Below are positions 34,804 through 46,879 of a stretch of 64,000 bases of DNA, in pieces. Every line of letters starts with the position of its first letter. Position 1 is the stretch's first letter. The notes beneath the pieces are model-generated. The model did no database searches. It was not told the origin of the DNA and saw only the letters and a list, made by a program, of their open reading frames with translations. Made by a program: the position numbers and the translations under genes. Source of the stretch: Symsagittifera roscoffensis (taxonomy: Eukaryota; Xenacoelomorpha; Acoela; Convolutidae); contig NC_087071.1 in NCBI RefSeq assembly GCF_963678635.1, positions 33,594,141 through 33,658,140 of the forward strand, in the 5' to 3' direction.

Positions 34804-34854
34804 GAGCCGATGATCCCACGAATTTACAAGACCACATGAACGACGAGCCCACTT

Positions 34855-36388
34855 GTTTAGTTGTTTATCTGAGTTATTTTAACCTATTATAAGTTTTTGA
34901 TCCCTGAAGCAACCAGATTCCTTTGCTTGAACTGTAATGTTGTATTCCTATAGTTTCTTAAGCTAGTAAAAGCGACTCAAGCAGGAGAGGAACCAAATAT
35001 TCCCGAACGACGGAGTTAGAGGAGTTTTCTCGAACGTTGGACGAAAATTAATAAAAACACTGATGACATTCACTTAATTCAATCAAAAGATAGCTTTTTA
35101 TAAACGCCGAAGTTAGACAAAAATTTCATAGAAGAAACAGCTTGAAAAGCTGTGATTGTTTTTTTTTTATAAGTTTTGATAATAAATGGTTGAAAGTAAG
35201 GATATATAGGTCCTGAAAGAGCTTTTGCAAATTGTTTCTGGCAATAAACATAAAATTGTTAACAAAATGGGTACCTTTTGTATGATGAGGGGGGTTGTAT
35301 CCTGATAAGAAGAAAAGCAAAAGACACCATTTGTCTGATCAACGTCCTGCATTTCATCTGCATTTCATCTGATCTGCTCGAGTTTGTCTTTCGATTAAGT
35401 TCAACAAAGACCTGTCCTAACTGTTTTTATCTCCAATAAGTTGCATCACGTCTGAAGTTAGACACTGAAGTTCAATTTTTGAATCAGGCTTGATGAAAAT
35501 CTTTGTGAATTAAACATTTCAAAGCGTGTTATTTAGACGCCTCGTTGAAAAAAGGCTTTTGTTTAAATTTTTTGGCTTCAGCTTAAAACTTGTCCCGATA
35601 AGCTAAAAAAGAAAACGTTACTTCTGCTTTGACATCGTTTTAATGATATTTTGATCTTCAAATCAAATCCACATATAGTAAGAATTTTATTCAAATTACT
35701 CAGAAAGAACTTTTCAAATTCCAGTGAAAAAATATCATTTTCTGGATCTTCCTTATTTGTCCATGAGATCGATGCTCCATCTGCTTTTCTTTCAATTCAC
35801 ATTTGAGCCCTCTATAAAAATGCAATTTAACTTATCCGTTTTAACGAGGGAAGGTGAAAAACGAGTCATTTAGACACGTGAAATAGTTATGTGGACCCGC
35901 ATGTATTGGCTCTTTCGGAGTACTCACAGAAGAACATTATATTCTTCACGCACCACCAGCTAAAAAAGAACAATTAACCTTGATAGTGAACTGATACAAA
36001 AACTGGTGTAATTGAAGTCGATAATTTGGCTGATCAGGTTAACTTTTCTCGCCTTTTACGGCAGACGCAAGTGTTAAAATCGGTTTATCAACCTATGACA
36101 CTACTTAGAAATGTCTATTGAACAACAGCAATTGAACAAATTATGTTACTACCAAATAGTCATTTTTGAACAACGCTGAATTAGATTACCCACACAAAAC
36201 GATTTAAATTTTATGTTTAAAACGTGTTTTACTCAATTTATGTTGGTTCTATACACAAAATAATAGGTTTTGCGAAATTTTATCCCAGCTTTTTACCGCA
36301 TAAACGGATCTTTTTTGATTTGTTCAATCAAAAATTGCGCAAAAATCCTCGAATCGTCTACTGACAAAACTTTGTATCAAACAAATTC
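34855..36388 (+). repeat. Segmental duplicate, copy 2 of 22680-24255
   Basis: Same order as the first copy, ending in a 120-base fragment of the 1.92-kb unit start (gttttgcgaaattttatccc at 36267) that stops exactly where the polymerase element begins. Confidence 0.75.
35126..35788 (-). CDS. Two-exon fragment of an unrecognised gene, copy 2
   Basis: Exon E about 35788-35622 (GASISWTNKEDPENDIFSLE, open to a gtaacg donor, phase 1) and exon F 35301-35126 (acceptor cttatcag; YNPPHHTKGTHFVNNFMFIA onward, TGA). Unlike copy 1 neither exon is frameshifted, and F runs past the position of copy 1's stop. The intron is about 320 bases. A functional terminal part of a gene is possible; earlier exons were not found. 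Not recognised. Confidence 0.45.
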
Positions 36389-36643
36389 GCTGTAGGAAAA
36401 TATTTTAACCATCTGAGAGACATTGTTATCTAAGGCTCATATTTGACAAAATTCTTCACCTGTGGTCATTTTTTGCGAATTAACGGGCGTTTAAAAATTG
36501 ATGATTTGCGATAATTAAGGTGCGATATATGCGTAGTCATCACAAGCGTGAGAAGCAAATGCTTACGTTCCAAATTGAATTGAGGCCAGCAAATTGATTC
36601 TATTATCGCATTACGAGACACTACTATTACTGTTTTAAATGTC

Positions 36644-36877
36644 GTGTGGTGGAATAAAATTAAGAAAAAAAGAAAAAAGTTGCCCTATTCAGAAATTCTG
36701 TTTTTTATTCAACCGAAAAAAAATCAATTGGAACTTAAGGCAGTCGGTACATTGAAGGCTTTTCACTTGATATACGAGCAGTCTTGTTCTAAATACAAAC
36801 CTCAAACAGCCTATGTAAAAAACTTTATGAAATTCCAGATAGCTAAAAAAGAGAGCGTGAAAACCTGTTTTAGCTAA
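36644..36877 (+). CDS. Small basic frame at the left end of the polymerase element
   Basis: A 77-codon frame (LPYSEILFFIQPKKNQLELK onward) in copy A. The equivalent stretch in fragment C (53190-53420) has an extra A in a homopolymer and is frameshifted. Basic, Lys-rich; unknown. Confidence 0.25.
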   Translation: MWWNKIKKKRKKLPYSEILFFIQPKKNQLELKAVGTLKAFHLIYEQSCSKYKPQTAYVKNFMKFQIAKKESVKTCFS

Positions 36878-37321
36878 TTTTAGATTAACCTATTTACACC
36901 ATTTTTTCTTAATTTTTGCATAAATATTCATAATGCAGCTCAGTTAAAGATGTTTCTCGAGATGATCTTTACTGCAATGATTTCTAACTTATTTTTGTCT
37001 TATTTCTGACATTATTGTGCTTAATGAAAATTTCAAAGCTTAATGCCCGTTTTTTATTCAATCATGATAGTTCGTAGCGTTTTGGAATTTTTTGCGCTTT
37101 TAATTGATAACAAAACTGCCAAATTTTTCTACAAGTCACTCAAAATGCACACTTTTGAGCTCAATTGGCTAAAAAACAGTGCAATGTTTCAAACCTTGCT
37201 CCAGAATCCGCCTATCCAAGTGGCAGGTTTTGCAGTAATTACTGATGGGTTGGGCTAATTTTATATCCAAATTTGCATAAAAGTATGCAATATGAGGTTT
37301 TTGAAAACTTTTGGTAAATTA

Positions 37322-37549
37322 TTAACATGAATATATAAAAAACTTGTCCAAATCTGAGAGTCTGAGTGAAATGTTTCTTTTTGGGCTCCAGATCTTTAAA
37401 TGTTCATATTTTGCAATTTTAGAAGTCATGAAGCTCCGATATTTCAGAATTTCGTTGCGTTCACCGTTCATCAAATTTGGTATTTCGGAAAGAAACATTT
37501 TCAAAACCGGGCGAGCAGTGTTTTCTACAGTAAGAGCAGTTTTTGGCAT
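37322..37549 (-). CDS. Conserved 75-codon frame, copy A (strand uncertain)
   Basis: Minus frame starting MPKTALTVENTARPVLKMFL, open in all three element copies (also 42392-42619 and 53872-54099). The opposite strand is also open across most of this span in each copy (SESLSEMFLFGLQIFKCSYF), so the coding strand cannot be decided. The minus product is Lys/Arg/Asn-rich and more protein-like. Unknown. Confidence 0.35.
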   Translation of the reverse strand: MPKTALTVENTARPVLKMFLSEIPNLMNGERNEILKYRSFMTSKIAKYEHLKIWSPKRNISLRLSDLDKFFIYSC

Positions 37550-37710
37550 TTTGGGAAAATTTTTTAATTGCCGAAGATTCTTGTGAAGAAATTCTGATTG
37601 CTGATAACTTATGCATTTTTTACAAGATTTAGATGTTTTTAATCAAAAAAGGTCTTAAATAGTTGAATATTACTCATGTCAAAGTCAAGTTCTCAAGTTT
37701 GTGTTTTCCA

Positions 37711-37820
37711 GGATAGGAACCAAGAATTTACCAGAGATACGTTTGGTCGTGGTCGATGGAACTACCATTTTGATCACAGAAAACTTGAGTGCTTTAAACT
37801 ATTCGCCATATTTTTACGCG
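37711..37820 (+). CDS. Possible N-terminal exon of the polymerase element
   Basis: Between a gttttccag acceptor and an acgc/gtaagc donor lies an open stretch with FTRDTFGRGRWNYHFDHRKL. The same sequence with one change (CGT to CAT) is in copy B. Splice consensus on both sides supports an exon, yet the polymerase body downstream is itself broken. A second candidate exon follows at about 38040-38150 (TQTENALNYRFKALRKFILS, then a CSCKVCVHC cluster). Confidence 0.35.
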
Positions 37821-38225
37821 TAAGCACCTATTACTTTTTTTTTAAAAAAGTTTTTTATTTTTGAAAAAGTTTATGGTTTTCTTAATAATAGATTTTGATC
37901 AGTAATTGCCTTTGAACGTTGTTGCTCTGCTCGTATGTGGTGTTTTGTTCAAACCTATTGTCAGTTAAAATTAATGTTACTTGCTTTTATAATTACATTT
38001 TACTTGGTTCTATCCAACTAACTAAAGTTTGTTGGCAGGATCTCTTTTTTTTCGATTACACAAACTGAAAATGCTTTGAACTACCGATTCAAAGCTCTAA
38101 GAAAATTCATTCTTAGTCAATTAAGTTTGGACTGTTCTTGCAAGGTATGCGTTCATTGCATGTCAATTTGAAATTTGGCAAGGAGAGCAAAAGTGCAGTT
38201 TGTATTCTTTTCTTTTTGGAAAGTA

Positions 38226-41200
38226 AAGTGTGGAGACTGTGGAAATATGTATACTCGACAAAAAACAGCTCGACATCCAAAAAGATGAGCTAAAGGAGTT
38301 ATTTCTTGTCCTGATTGTAAGTATTTCACTTACAATCAGCAAGGAATGAACTATCATATGGCCAAGAAGCATGCTCAACCAAGTTTGAAGCAGTCGACGG
38401 TTTGTCCTTCTGGTGAACAAGAGTTCCCAAGTTACTACTCTCTCCAACAATATCGGAGAAAAGAACATGGAGCAAAACAACGGAAACCCAGTGATACGGT
38501 GGCCGACTTGATCAAGATTGTGGAGGTAGAAGGCGAAGATGGCGAAAAACTAAAGGAGGAACTTAGTGCTTGTCAACATTTTCTGGTGGATACGGAGATG
38601 GGAAATGGGAGACATAAGGCATTTAACTTCCAAAAGTCTAAATTAGAAACTTAAGTATATAACGAGAAACTTGAAGAAGTCTTCAACAAGCTCGATTCTG
38701 CCGCTAAAATCGACATTGCTCTGGGTTTTGTTCTTCGAAATATTGAGACTTGTGAATATCGATGTTTCCGATTTTTCTACGCCCATGGAAACAATACTTT
38801 GTTTGAAAAACCTCATATGCTTTGTACTAAAGCAGACTTGAAAGCAATCCAAGGAAAAGTTTGATATTGTGGAGCAATGTACCCAATAACGTCAAAACGC
38901 AAAGTGGCGATTCAAGTTGTCCGGACTCTGTCTTACCGAACCTTTACTACGACATACGCAGGTGAACTGTCTTTTATCAAACAAAGACAAGGAACCTTAC
39001 AAAGATCATTTGTGTCTTTTCCGCGCATTGGCAATGTACATGAGCGTACATAATGATCTCGACTCTCAGTCTTCTAGATACTTTTTAGAATTGATATCAT
39101 GATCCTTAAAATTTGCGTGGAGTTTCTGTAGAAGGCTGACATGTTCTCGAAGCAATTGTGCAAAGAAAAATTTTAATATACGATTTCGATATCCAAGAAG
39201 GAGACTTTGTAGGAAGAATAACTCGACGAAGTATCGGAAGATTCGATAAAACAGTTAAGCTACTGAGATTTAACAATCATATCAATCATACAAATTATAT
39301 AGATAGTTTCTTCAAGTGCTTTCGATGCCCTAGCTGTGACATCTTTTTGCACAAATCAGACCACTTCAATCAGCATCGCCTGAGATGCAAGGACCGAGTG
39401 AGACCGAGTGAGAACAAAATTTCAAGATACTGAAGTAGCTGTCAATGAAAGAATTAAAAAGACATTTGATCAGCTGAGCGAACGTGGTAAAAATTATTCA
39501 AGTAATAAAATTGAGTACGAAGACGAATGCATTGAAGATTCGGAAGAAGCAGATATGTCAACACAATTCTTGCAAATTCAGAAAAATCAACTAATTGATT
39601 TGAAACAACATCTGGAGAGACATGTAAAAACTTTAATTGTTTTTGGATTTAACAGCGGTAGATATGATTTAAATTTGATCAAGTCCTACCTAATCCCTTA
39701 TTTGATTCCCGATAAAGAACAATAAACATGTAGTTCCAACGCTGGAAGCAAGGCAAAAAATGATTCAGTTTCATCACAACAAGAAGATAGATATGTTAAA
39801 ACTTCGACGCACACTTCCAAGTGTAGCAAACATATGTCTACACAAATCCACAAATTACAAGTTTTATCCTTCTTGCGAAAACGATAAGGATTTGTGTGAA
39901 AAATTAGAGAGGACATGACTGGTGGACCTTTCATTGTTTTCACTCGAAAAGCTGTAGTTGATTAGACATACATCAGAATTTCGGGAGTTTGACGCTGATA
40001 TGCAAAAATTCAAGGCTAGACATAATCGAACTCGCAACTTTGAGAATATGGTCATGTCTTTGTATGAGAAAACAAGACCAGCATGTAAAATTGAGAGCTT
40101 TTTCACATCTGGAAAACAGAAAAAAAATCGACTGTTTTAATGTGGACGGTGATTGTGATCAATGTAAGACAGTGTTTGAAGCAATGGGATGATACTACCA
40201 CTTCTGTTCCTGTCAAGAAGCTCGTCCCTCCTTAACAGAACAGGATACTGAGCGAGGAAACAGGAAGAGGGAGAAGGATGATATGCGACGAGAATGCATT
40301 GAAGAGAAAGGGTACAAAGTGGAAGAAATAAGGGAGTGTGACTGGTGGGAAAGTTTCAAAACCAATGACAAAATCAAAAATCACATCAGAACTCACTTTC
40401 CCTATAAAAGAACTCTTTCTACCGACTCCTTTCTAGCAAAAATAAAAAAATGATCTCTTTTTGGCTACGTTCAGTGCAATTTAGTTGTTCCAGATGAGCT
40501 AAAATCAAAATTTGCCAACTTTCCTCCTATTTTCAAAAACACTGAAGTTGGAAGAAATGATATTGGAGACTATAAGAAAAACTATGCAACCGAGAACGAA
40601 ATGTTAAGGCATACCCAGAGAATGCTGATATCTAGTTTCAAGCTGGAAAATGGAACAGTAAAAACTCCTCTGTTCAACTTTTATTTGGAACTTGGCTTGC
40701 AGTGCACCAAAATTTACCGTTTTGTTCAGTATACTCCACGGAAATGCTTCAATAAGTTCGTTCAGTCAGTGGTTAATGCAGGAAAAGAACGAGATGAAAA
40801 CCCTTTGTCATGAGTTGTAGCAGAAACAATAAAAATTTTGGGTAATTCTTCGTATGGATATCAGATCATGGATAGATCCAGGCATACAATCACAAAATAT
40901 CTCAACGATGAAAAAACTCATAAGGCAATCAATGAACCACTGTCTAAAAATTTTAATACAGTTGAGAAGGACTTTAATGAGGTGGAGTTGTTGAAATCAA
41001 CCATTGAGCACCGAGAACCCATCATTGTTGGTTTTTTCATACTTCAGTATGTAAGACTGAGAATGTTGGAGCTCTACTATAACTTCTTCGACTAATTCTG
41101 TGATGTAAACAATTTTGAAGAGTTACAGATGGACACAGACTCGCTTTACTTATTACTTAGCTCTTGCGGAAGAGATTTTATAGGACTGTATCCCACCAGA

Positions 41201-41664
41201 TAAGAGAGCTGCTTGGGAAAAATGAGGGAAAATGACTGCAGACATTCTTTCAAGGCGGATGCAAAATCTGATTTCTTTCCTCGAACGTGTTGCAGTACGC
41301 ATAAAAAGCATGATAAGTGGGAGCCGGGACTTTTTAAAGAAGAATTTAGACAGGAGTGCTATGTTTGTGTAGCAAGACATTTTTCTGCTATGACAATAAG
41401 TCCGATAAGTTCAAATTTAGCAGAAAAGGATTAAATAAACGGGTTCTAGAAGATTCTGGAGACAGTCCCATGTCAAAATACAGGAGAGTGCTTGATGAAG
41501 CAATTAACCCTACATCTACTAACATAGGATTCAGAACTATAAATCATATGGTGGTCACATATGAACAGACAAAGAAAGGACTAAGCTTTTTTTCCAATAA
41601 TACAAGTACAAGATGATGGAATTCATACAAAACCATTGAACTTATAAGAACTGATCGATTGTAG
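38226..41664 (+). pseudogene. Type-B DNA polymerase with N-terminal zinc fingers, copy A (inactivated)
   Basis: In order: a zinc-finger pair (CGDCGNMYTRQ; CPDCKYFTYNQQGMNYHMAK followed by KH), acidic linker, DFDIQEGDFVGRITRRSIGR near 39180, a CxxC...H...C finger (FRCPSCDIFLHKSDHFNQHR, 39330), an exonuclease-type block FGFNSGRYDLNLIKSYLIPY (39640), and polymerase blocks LGNSSYGYQIMDRSRHTITK (40840), ILQYVRLRMLELYYNFFD (41040) and MDTDSLYL (about 41130, the catalytic DxDS motif). The frame is broken at 38283, 38652, 38863, about 38910, 39102, several points to 39960, 40189, 40451 (private), 40811, 41092 and onward. The domain order fits protein-primed-type polymerases of virus-like DNA transposons. 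Not functional. Confidence 0.85.
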
Positions 41665-41809
41665 TAAATTTAATCATGATGTCGTGTTATATTGGTTTTA
41701 TGACATTAAAATATAAAATGTTGCGGTAAACTTGTTATACAATGCAGTGATTTATATATTTTTTTGTATTTTTATTTCTTTTTCTCTCAAAAAATTAGAT
41801 TTATTTCGA

Positions 41810-42190
41810 AGTCTGTGTAGGTTTCAGCATTGTTTCATTAGATAGAAAGTAAGATTAATGTTTCATTTAGATAGAATGTAAGATTATCTATTAAATTGGG
41901 TAAAATAATAGCTAATCTTATCGTGTTTTAAAAAATTTTTGAAACTTTTTCCAAGTTTTCCAAGTTTTTACCCAAAAACTCATACCATTGACTTACCATG
42001 TATCAAAAAACTAAAAAAAAGTCCTTCATTACACAACCTACACGTAAATAAACTTTTGATGTTTACAAATTATTTAACACGCGCCAACACTTTTGCGAAA
42101 AAACTAGACGTTTCCAGACAAAAACCAAAAAATTTACGTTTTTCTTACCATTATCTTACACGAACCATGAAATCTTACCAATGGTATTCC
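41810..42190 (+). repeat. 3' terminal segment of polymerase element, copy A
   Basis: Matches 8205-8705 and 46880-47405, but is cut short at ggtattccctg, where copy B's left part (ttgagctcaattgg) is joined. The C-rich end seen at the other two sites is therefore missing here, as expected if the tandem junction formed by recombination inside the element. Confidence 0.75.
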
Positions 42191-42391
42191 CTGTTTGAGC
42201 TCAATTGGCCAAAATTGAGCTCTTTTGAGCTCAATTGGCTAAAAAACAAAGCAATGTTTCAAACCTTGCTCCAGAATCCGCCTATCCAAGTGGCAGGTTT
42301 TGCAGTAATTACTGATGGGTTGGGCTAATTTTATATCCAAATTTGCATAAAAGTATGCAATATGAGGTTTTTGAAAACTTTTGGTAAATTA

Positions 42392-42619
42392 TTAACATGA
42401 ATATATAAAAAACTTGTCCAAATCTGAGAGTCTGAGTGAAGTGTTTCTTTTTGGGCTCCAGATCTTTAAATGTTCATATTTTGCAATTTTAGAAGGTATG
42501 AAGCTCCGATATTTCAGAATTTCGTTGCGTTCACCGTTCATCAAATTTGGTATTTCGGAAAGAAACATTTTCAAAACCGGGCGAGCAGTGTTTTCTACAG
42601 TAAGAGCAGTTTTTGGCAT
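42392..42619 (-). CDS. Conserved 75-codon frame, copy B (strand uncertain)
   Basis: Same as 37322-37549 with a few substitutions (for example FIPSK in place of FMTSK). Still open, as is the opposite strand. Confidence 0.35.
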   Translation of the reverse strand: MPKTALTVENTARPVLKMFLSEIPNLMNGERNEILKYRSFIPSKIAKYEHLKIWSPKRNTSLRLSDLDKFFIYSC

Positions 42620-43297
42620 TTTGGGAAAACTTTTGAATTGCCGAAGATTCTTGTGAAGAAATTTTGATTGCTGATAACTTATGCATTTTTTTTACAAGAT
42701 TTAGATGTTTTTAATCAAAAAAGGTCTTAAATAGTTGAATATTACTCATGTCATAGTCAAGTTCTCAAGTTTGTGTTTTCCAGGATAGGAACCAAGAATT
42801 TACCAGAGATACGTTTGGTCATGGTCGATGGAACTACCATTTTGATCACAGAAAACTTGAGTGCTTTAAACTATTCGCCATATTTTTACGCGTTAGCACC
42901 TATTACTTTTTTTTTAAAAAAAGTTTTTTATTTTTGAAAAAGTTTATGGTTTTCTTAATAATAGATTTTGATCAGTAATTGCCTTTGAACGTTGTTGCTC
43001 TGCTCGTATGTGGTGTTTTGTTCAAACCTATTGTCAGTTAAAATTAAGGTTACTTGCTTTTATAATTACATTTTACTTGGTTCTATCCAACTAAATAAAG
43101 TTTGTTGGCAGGATCTCTTTTTTTCGATTACACAAACTGAAAATGCTTTGAACTACAGATTCAAAGCTCTAAGAAAATTCATTCTTAGTCAATTAAGTTT
43201 GGACTGTTCTTGCAAGGTATGCGTTCATTGCATGTCAATTTGAAATTTGGCAAGGAGAGCAAAAGTGCAGTTTGTATTCTTTTCTTTTTGGAAAGTA

Positions 43298-46200
43298 AAG
43301 TGTGGAGACTGTGGAAATATGTATACTCGACAAAAAACAGCTCGACATCCAAAAAGATGAGCTAAAGGAGTTATTTCTTGTCCTGATTGTAAGTATTTCA
43401 CTTACAATCAGCAAGGAATGAACTATCATATGGCCAAGAAGCATGCTCAACCAAGTTTGAAGCAGTCGACGGTTTGTCCTTCTGGTGAACAAGAGTTCCC
43501 AAGTTACTACTCTCTCCAACAATATCGGAGAAAAGAACATGGAGCAAAACAACGGAAACCCAGTGATACGGTGGCCGACTTGATCAAGATTGTGGAGGTA
43601 GAAGGCGAAGATGGCGAAAAACTAAAGGAAGAACTTAGTGCTTGTCAACATTTTCTGGTGGATACGGAGATGGGAAATGGGAGACATAAGGCATTTAACT
43701 TCCAAAAGTCTAAATTAGAAACTTAAGTATTTAACGAGAAACTTGAAGAAGTCTTCAACAAGCTCGATTCTGCCGCTAAAATCGACATTGCTCTGGGTTT
43801 TGTTCTTCGAAATATTGAGACTTGTGAATATCGATGTTTCCGATTTTTCTACGCCCATGAAAACAATACTTTGTTTGAAAAACCTCATATGCTTTGTACT
43901 AAAGCAGACTTGAAAGCAATCCAAGGAAAAGTTTGATATTGTGGAGCAATGTACCCAATAACGTCAAAACGCAAAGTGGCGATTCAAGTTGTCCGGACTC
44001 TGTCTTACCGAACCTTTACTACGACATACGCAGGTGAACTGTCTTTTATCAAACAAAGACAAGGAACCTTACAAAGATCATTTGTGTCTTTTCCGCGTAT
44101 TGGCAATGTACATGAGCGTACATAATGATCTCGACTCTCAGTCTTCTAGATACTTTTTAGAATTGATATCATGATCCTTAAAATTTGCGTGGAGTTTCTG
44201 TAGAAGGCTGACATGTTCTCGAAGCAATTGTGCAAAGAAAAATTTTAATATACGATTTCGATATCCAAGAAGGAGACTTTGTAGGAAGAATAACTCGACG
44301 AAGTATCGGAAGATTCGATAAAACAGTTAAGCTACTGCGATTTAACAATCATATCAATCATACAAATGATATAGATAGTTTCTTCAAGTGCTTTCGATGC
44401 CCTAGCTGTGACATCTTTTTGCACAAATCAGACCACTTCAATCAGCATCGCCTGAGATGCAAGGACCGAGTGAGACCGAGTGAGAACAAAATTTCAAGAT
44501 ACTGAAGTAGCTGTCAATGAAAGAATTAAAAAGATATTTGATCAGCTGAGCGAACGTGGTAAAAATTATTCAAGTAATAAAATTGAGTACGAAGACGAAT
44601 GCATTGAAGATTCGGAAGAAGCAGATATGTCAACACAATTCTTGCAAATTCAGAAAAATCAACTAATTGATTTGAAACAACATCTGGAGAGACATGTAAA
44701 AACTTTAATTGTTTTTGGATTTAACAGCGGTAGATATGATTTAAATTTGATCAAGTCCTACCTAATCCCTCATTTGATTCCCGATAAAGAACAATAAACA
44801 TGTAGTTCCAACGCTGGAAGCAAGGCAAAAAATGATTCAGTTTCATCACAACAAGAAGATAGATATGTTAAAACTTCGACGCACACTTCCAAGTGTAGCA
44901 AACATATGTCTACACAAATCCCACAAATTACAAGTTTTATCCTTCTTGCGAAAACGATAAGGATTTGTGTGGAAAATTAGAGAGGACATGACTGGTGGAC
45001 CTTTCATTGTTTTCACTCGAAAAGCTGTAGTTGATTAGACATACATCAGAATTTCGGGAGTTTGACGCTGATATGCAAAAATTCAAGGCTAGACATAATC
45101 GAACTCGCAACTTTGAGAATATGGTCATGTCTTTGTATGAGAAAACAAGACCAGCATGTAAAATTGAGAGCTTTTTCACATCTGGAAAACAGAAAAAAAA
45201 TCGACTGTTTTAATGTGGACGGTGATTGTGATCAATGTAAGACAGTGTTTGAAGCAATGGGATGATACTACCACTTCTGTTCCTGTCAAGAAGCTCGTCC
45301 CTCCTTAACAGAACAGGATACTGAGCGAGGAAACAGGAAGAGGGAGAAGGATGATAAACGACGAGAATGCATTGAAGAGAAAGGGTACAAAGTGGAAGAA
45401 ATAAGGGAGTGTGACTGGTGGGAAAGTTTCAAAACCAATGACAAAATCAAAAATCACATCAGAACTCACTTTCCCTATAAAAAAACTCTTTCTACCGACT
45501 CCTTTCTAGCAAAAATAAAAAAAGGATCTCTTTTTGGCTACGTTCAGTGCAATTTAGTTGTTCCAGATGAGCTAAAATCAAAATTTGCCAACTTTCCTCC
45601 TATTTTCAAAAACACTGAAGTTGGAAGAAATGATATTGGAGACTACAAGAAAAACTATGCAACCGAGAACGAAATGTTAAAGCATACCCAGAGAATGCTG
45701 ATATATAGTTTCAAGCTGGAAAATGGAACAGTAAAAACACCTCTGTTCAACTTTTATTTGGAACTTGGCTTGCAGTGCACCAAAATTTACCGTTTTGTTC
45801 AGTATACTCCACGGAAATGCTTCAATAAGTTCGTTCAGTCAGTGGTTAATGCAGGAAAAGAAGGAGATGAAAACCCTTTGTCATGAGTTGTAGCAGAAAC
45901 AATAAAAATTTTGGGTAATTCTTCGTATGGATATCAGATCATGGATAGATCCAGGCATACAATCACAAAATATCTCAACGATGAAAAAACTCATAAGGCA
46001 ATCAATGAACCACTGTCTAAAAAACTTAATACAGTTGAGAAGGACTTATATGAGGTGGAGTTGTTGAAATCAACCATTGAGCACCGAGAACCCATCATTG
46101 TTGGTTTTTTCATACTTCAGTATGTAAGACTGAGAATGTTGGAGCTCTACTATAACTTCTTCGACTAATTCTGTGATGTAAACAATTTTGAAGAGTTACA

Positions 46201-46740
46201 GATGGACACAGACTCGCTTTACTTATTACATAGCTCTTGCGGAAGAGATTTTATAGGACTGTATCCCACCAGATAAGAGAGCTGCTTGGGAAAAATGAGG
46301 GAAAATGACTGCAGACATTCTTTCAAGGCGGATGCAAAATCTGATTTCTTTCCTCGAACGTGTTGCAGTACGCATAAAAAGCATGATAAGCGGGAGCCGG
46401 GACTTTTTAAAGAAGAATTTAGACAGGAGTGCTATGTTTGTGTAGCAAGACATTTTTCTGCTATGACAATAAGTCCGATAAGTTCAAATTTAGCAGTAAA
46501 GGATTAAATAAACGGGTTCTAGAAGATTCTGGAGACGGTCTCATGTCAAAATACAGGAGAGTGCTTGATGAAGCAATTAACCCTACATCTACTAACATAG
46601 GATTCAGAACTATAAATCATATGGTGGTCACATATGAACAGACAAAGAAAGGACTAATCTTTTTTTTTTCCAATAATACAAGTACAAGATGATGGAATTC
46701 ATACAAAACCATTGAACTTATAAGAACTGATCGAGTGTAG
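43298..46740 (+). pseudogene. Type-B DNA polymerase with N-terminal zinc fingers, copy B (inactivated)
   Basis: Same motif order as copy A: fingers at 43298-43440, the EGDFVGRITRR block at about 44260, a Cys-rich finger at 44390, the exonuclease-type block at 44715, and the polymerase blocks at 45915, 46110 and 46200 (MDTDSLYL). A 164-codon piece, 45392-45886, is uninterrupted here because codon 45524 is GGA, and includes PRKCFNKFVQSVVNAGKEGD. Most stops are shared with copy A, so the parent was already dead when duplicated. The C-terminal part shows a cysteine block (FPRTCCSTHKKHDKREPGLF; EMLCLCSKTFFCYDNKSDKF). Confidence 0.85.
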
Positions 46741-46879
46741 TAAATTTAATCATGATGTCGTGTTATATTGGTTTTATGACATTAAAATGTAAAATGTTGC
46801 GGTAAACTTGTTATACAATGCAGTGATTTATATATATTTTTTGTATTTTTATTTCTTTTTCTCTCAAAAAATTTGATTT

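Larger units (their letters stand above)
36389..42190 (+). mobile_element. Polymerase-B element, copy A
   Basis: The block begins at the tgtaggaaaatattttaacc region (shared with 52930) and ends at the 3' segment shared with 8205-8705 and 46880-47405. It contains small frames in its first 1.5 kb, two possible N-terminal exons, and a broken type-B DNA polymerase gene. From 37158 it is followed head-to-tail by copy B at about 98-99% identity by eye. The family looks like the protein-primed-type polymerases of Polinton/Maverick-like elements, but no integrase, capsid or packaging ATPase is visible, and no terminal inverted repeat was found. Confidence 0.7.

Noticed and set aside
34525-34839. Plus-strand 104-codon proline/serine-rich gene
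   Set aside because: The other copy of the duplication has a TGA in this frame, splice donors and neighbouring exons are on the minus strand, and the openness is explained by local GC content.
38226-46740. Reassigned stop codons as an explanation for the many stops in the polymerase copies
   Set aside because: TAA, TAG and TGA all occur, at positions where different residues would be expected, together with true frameshifts. One stop (40451) is GGA in the other copy. Ordinary decay explains this better.
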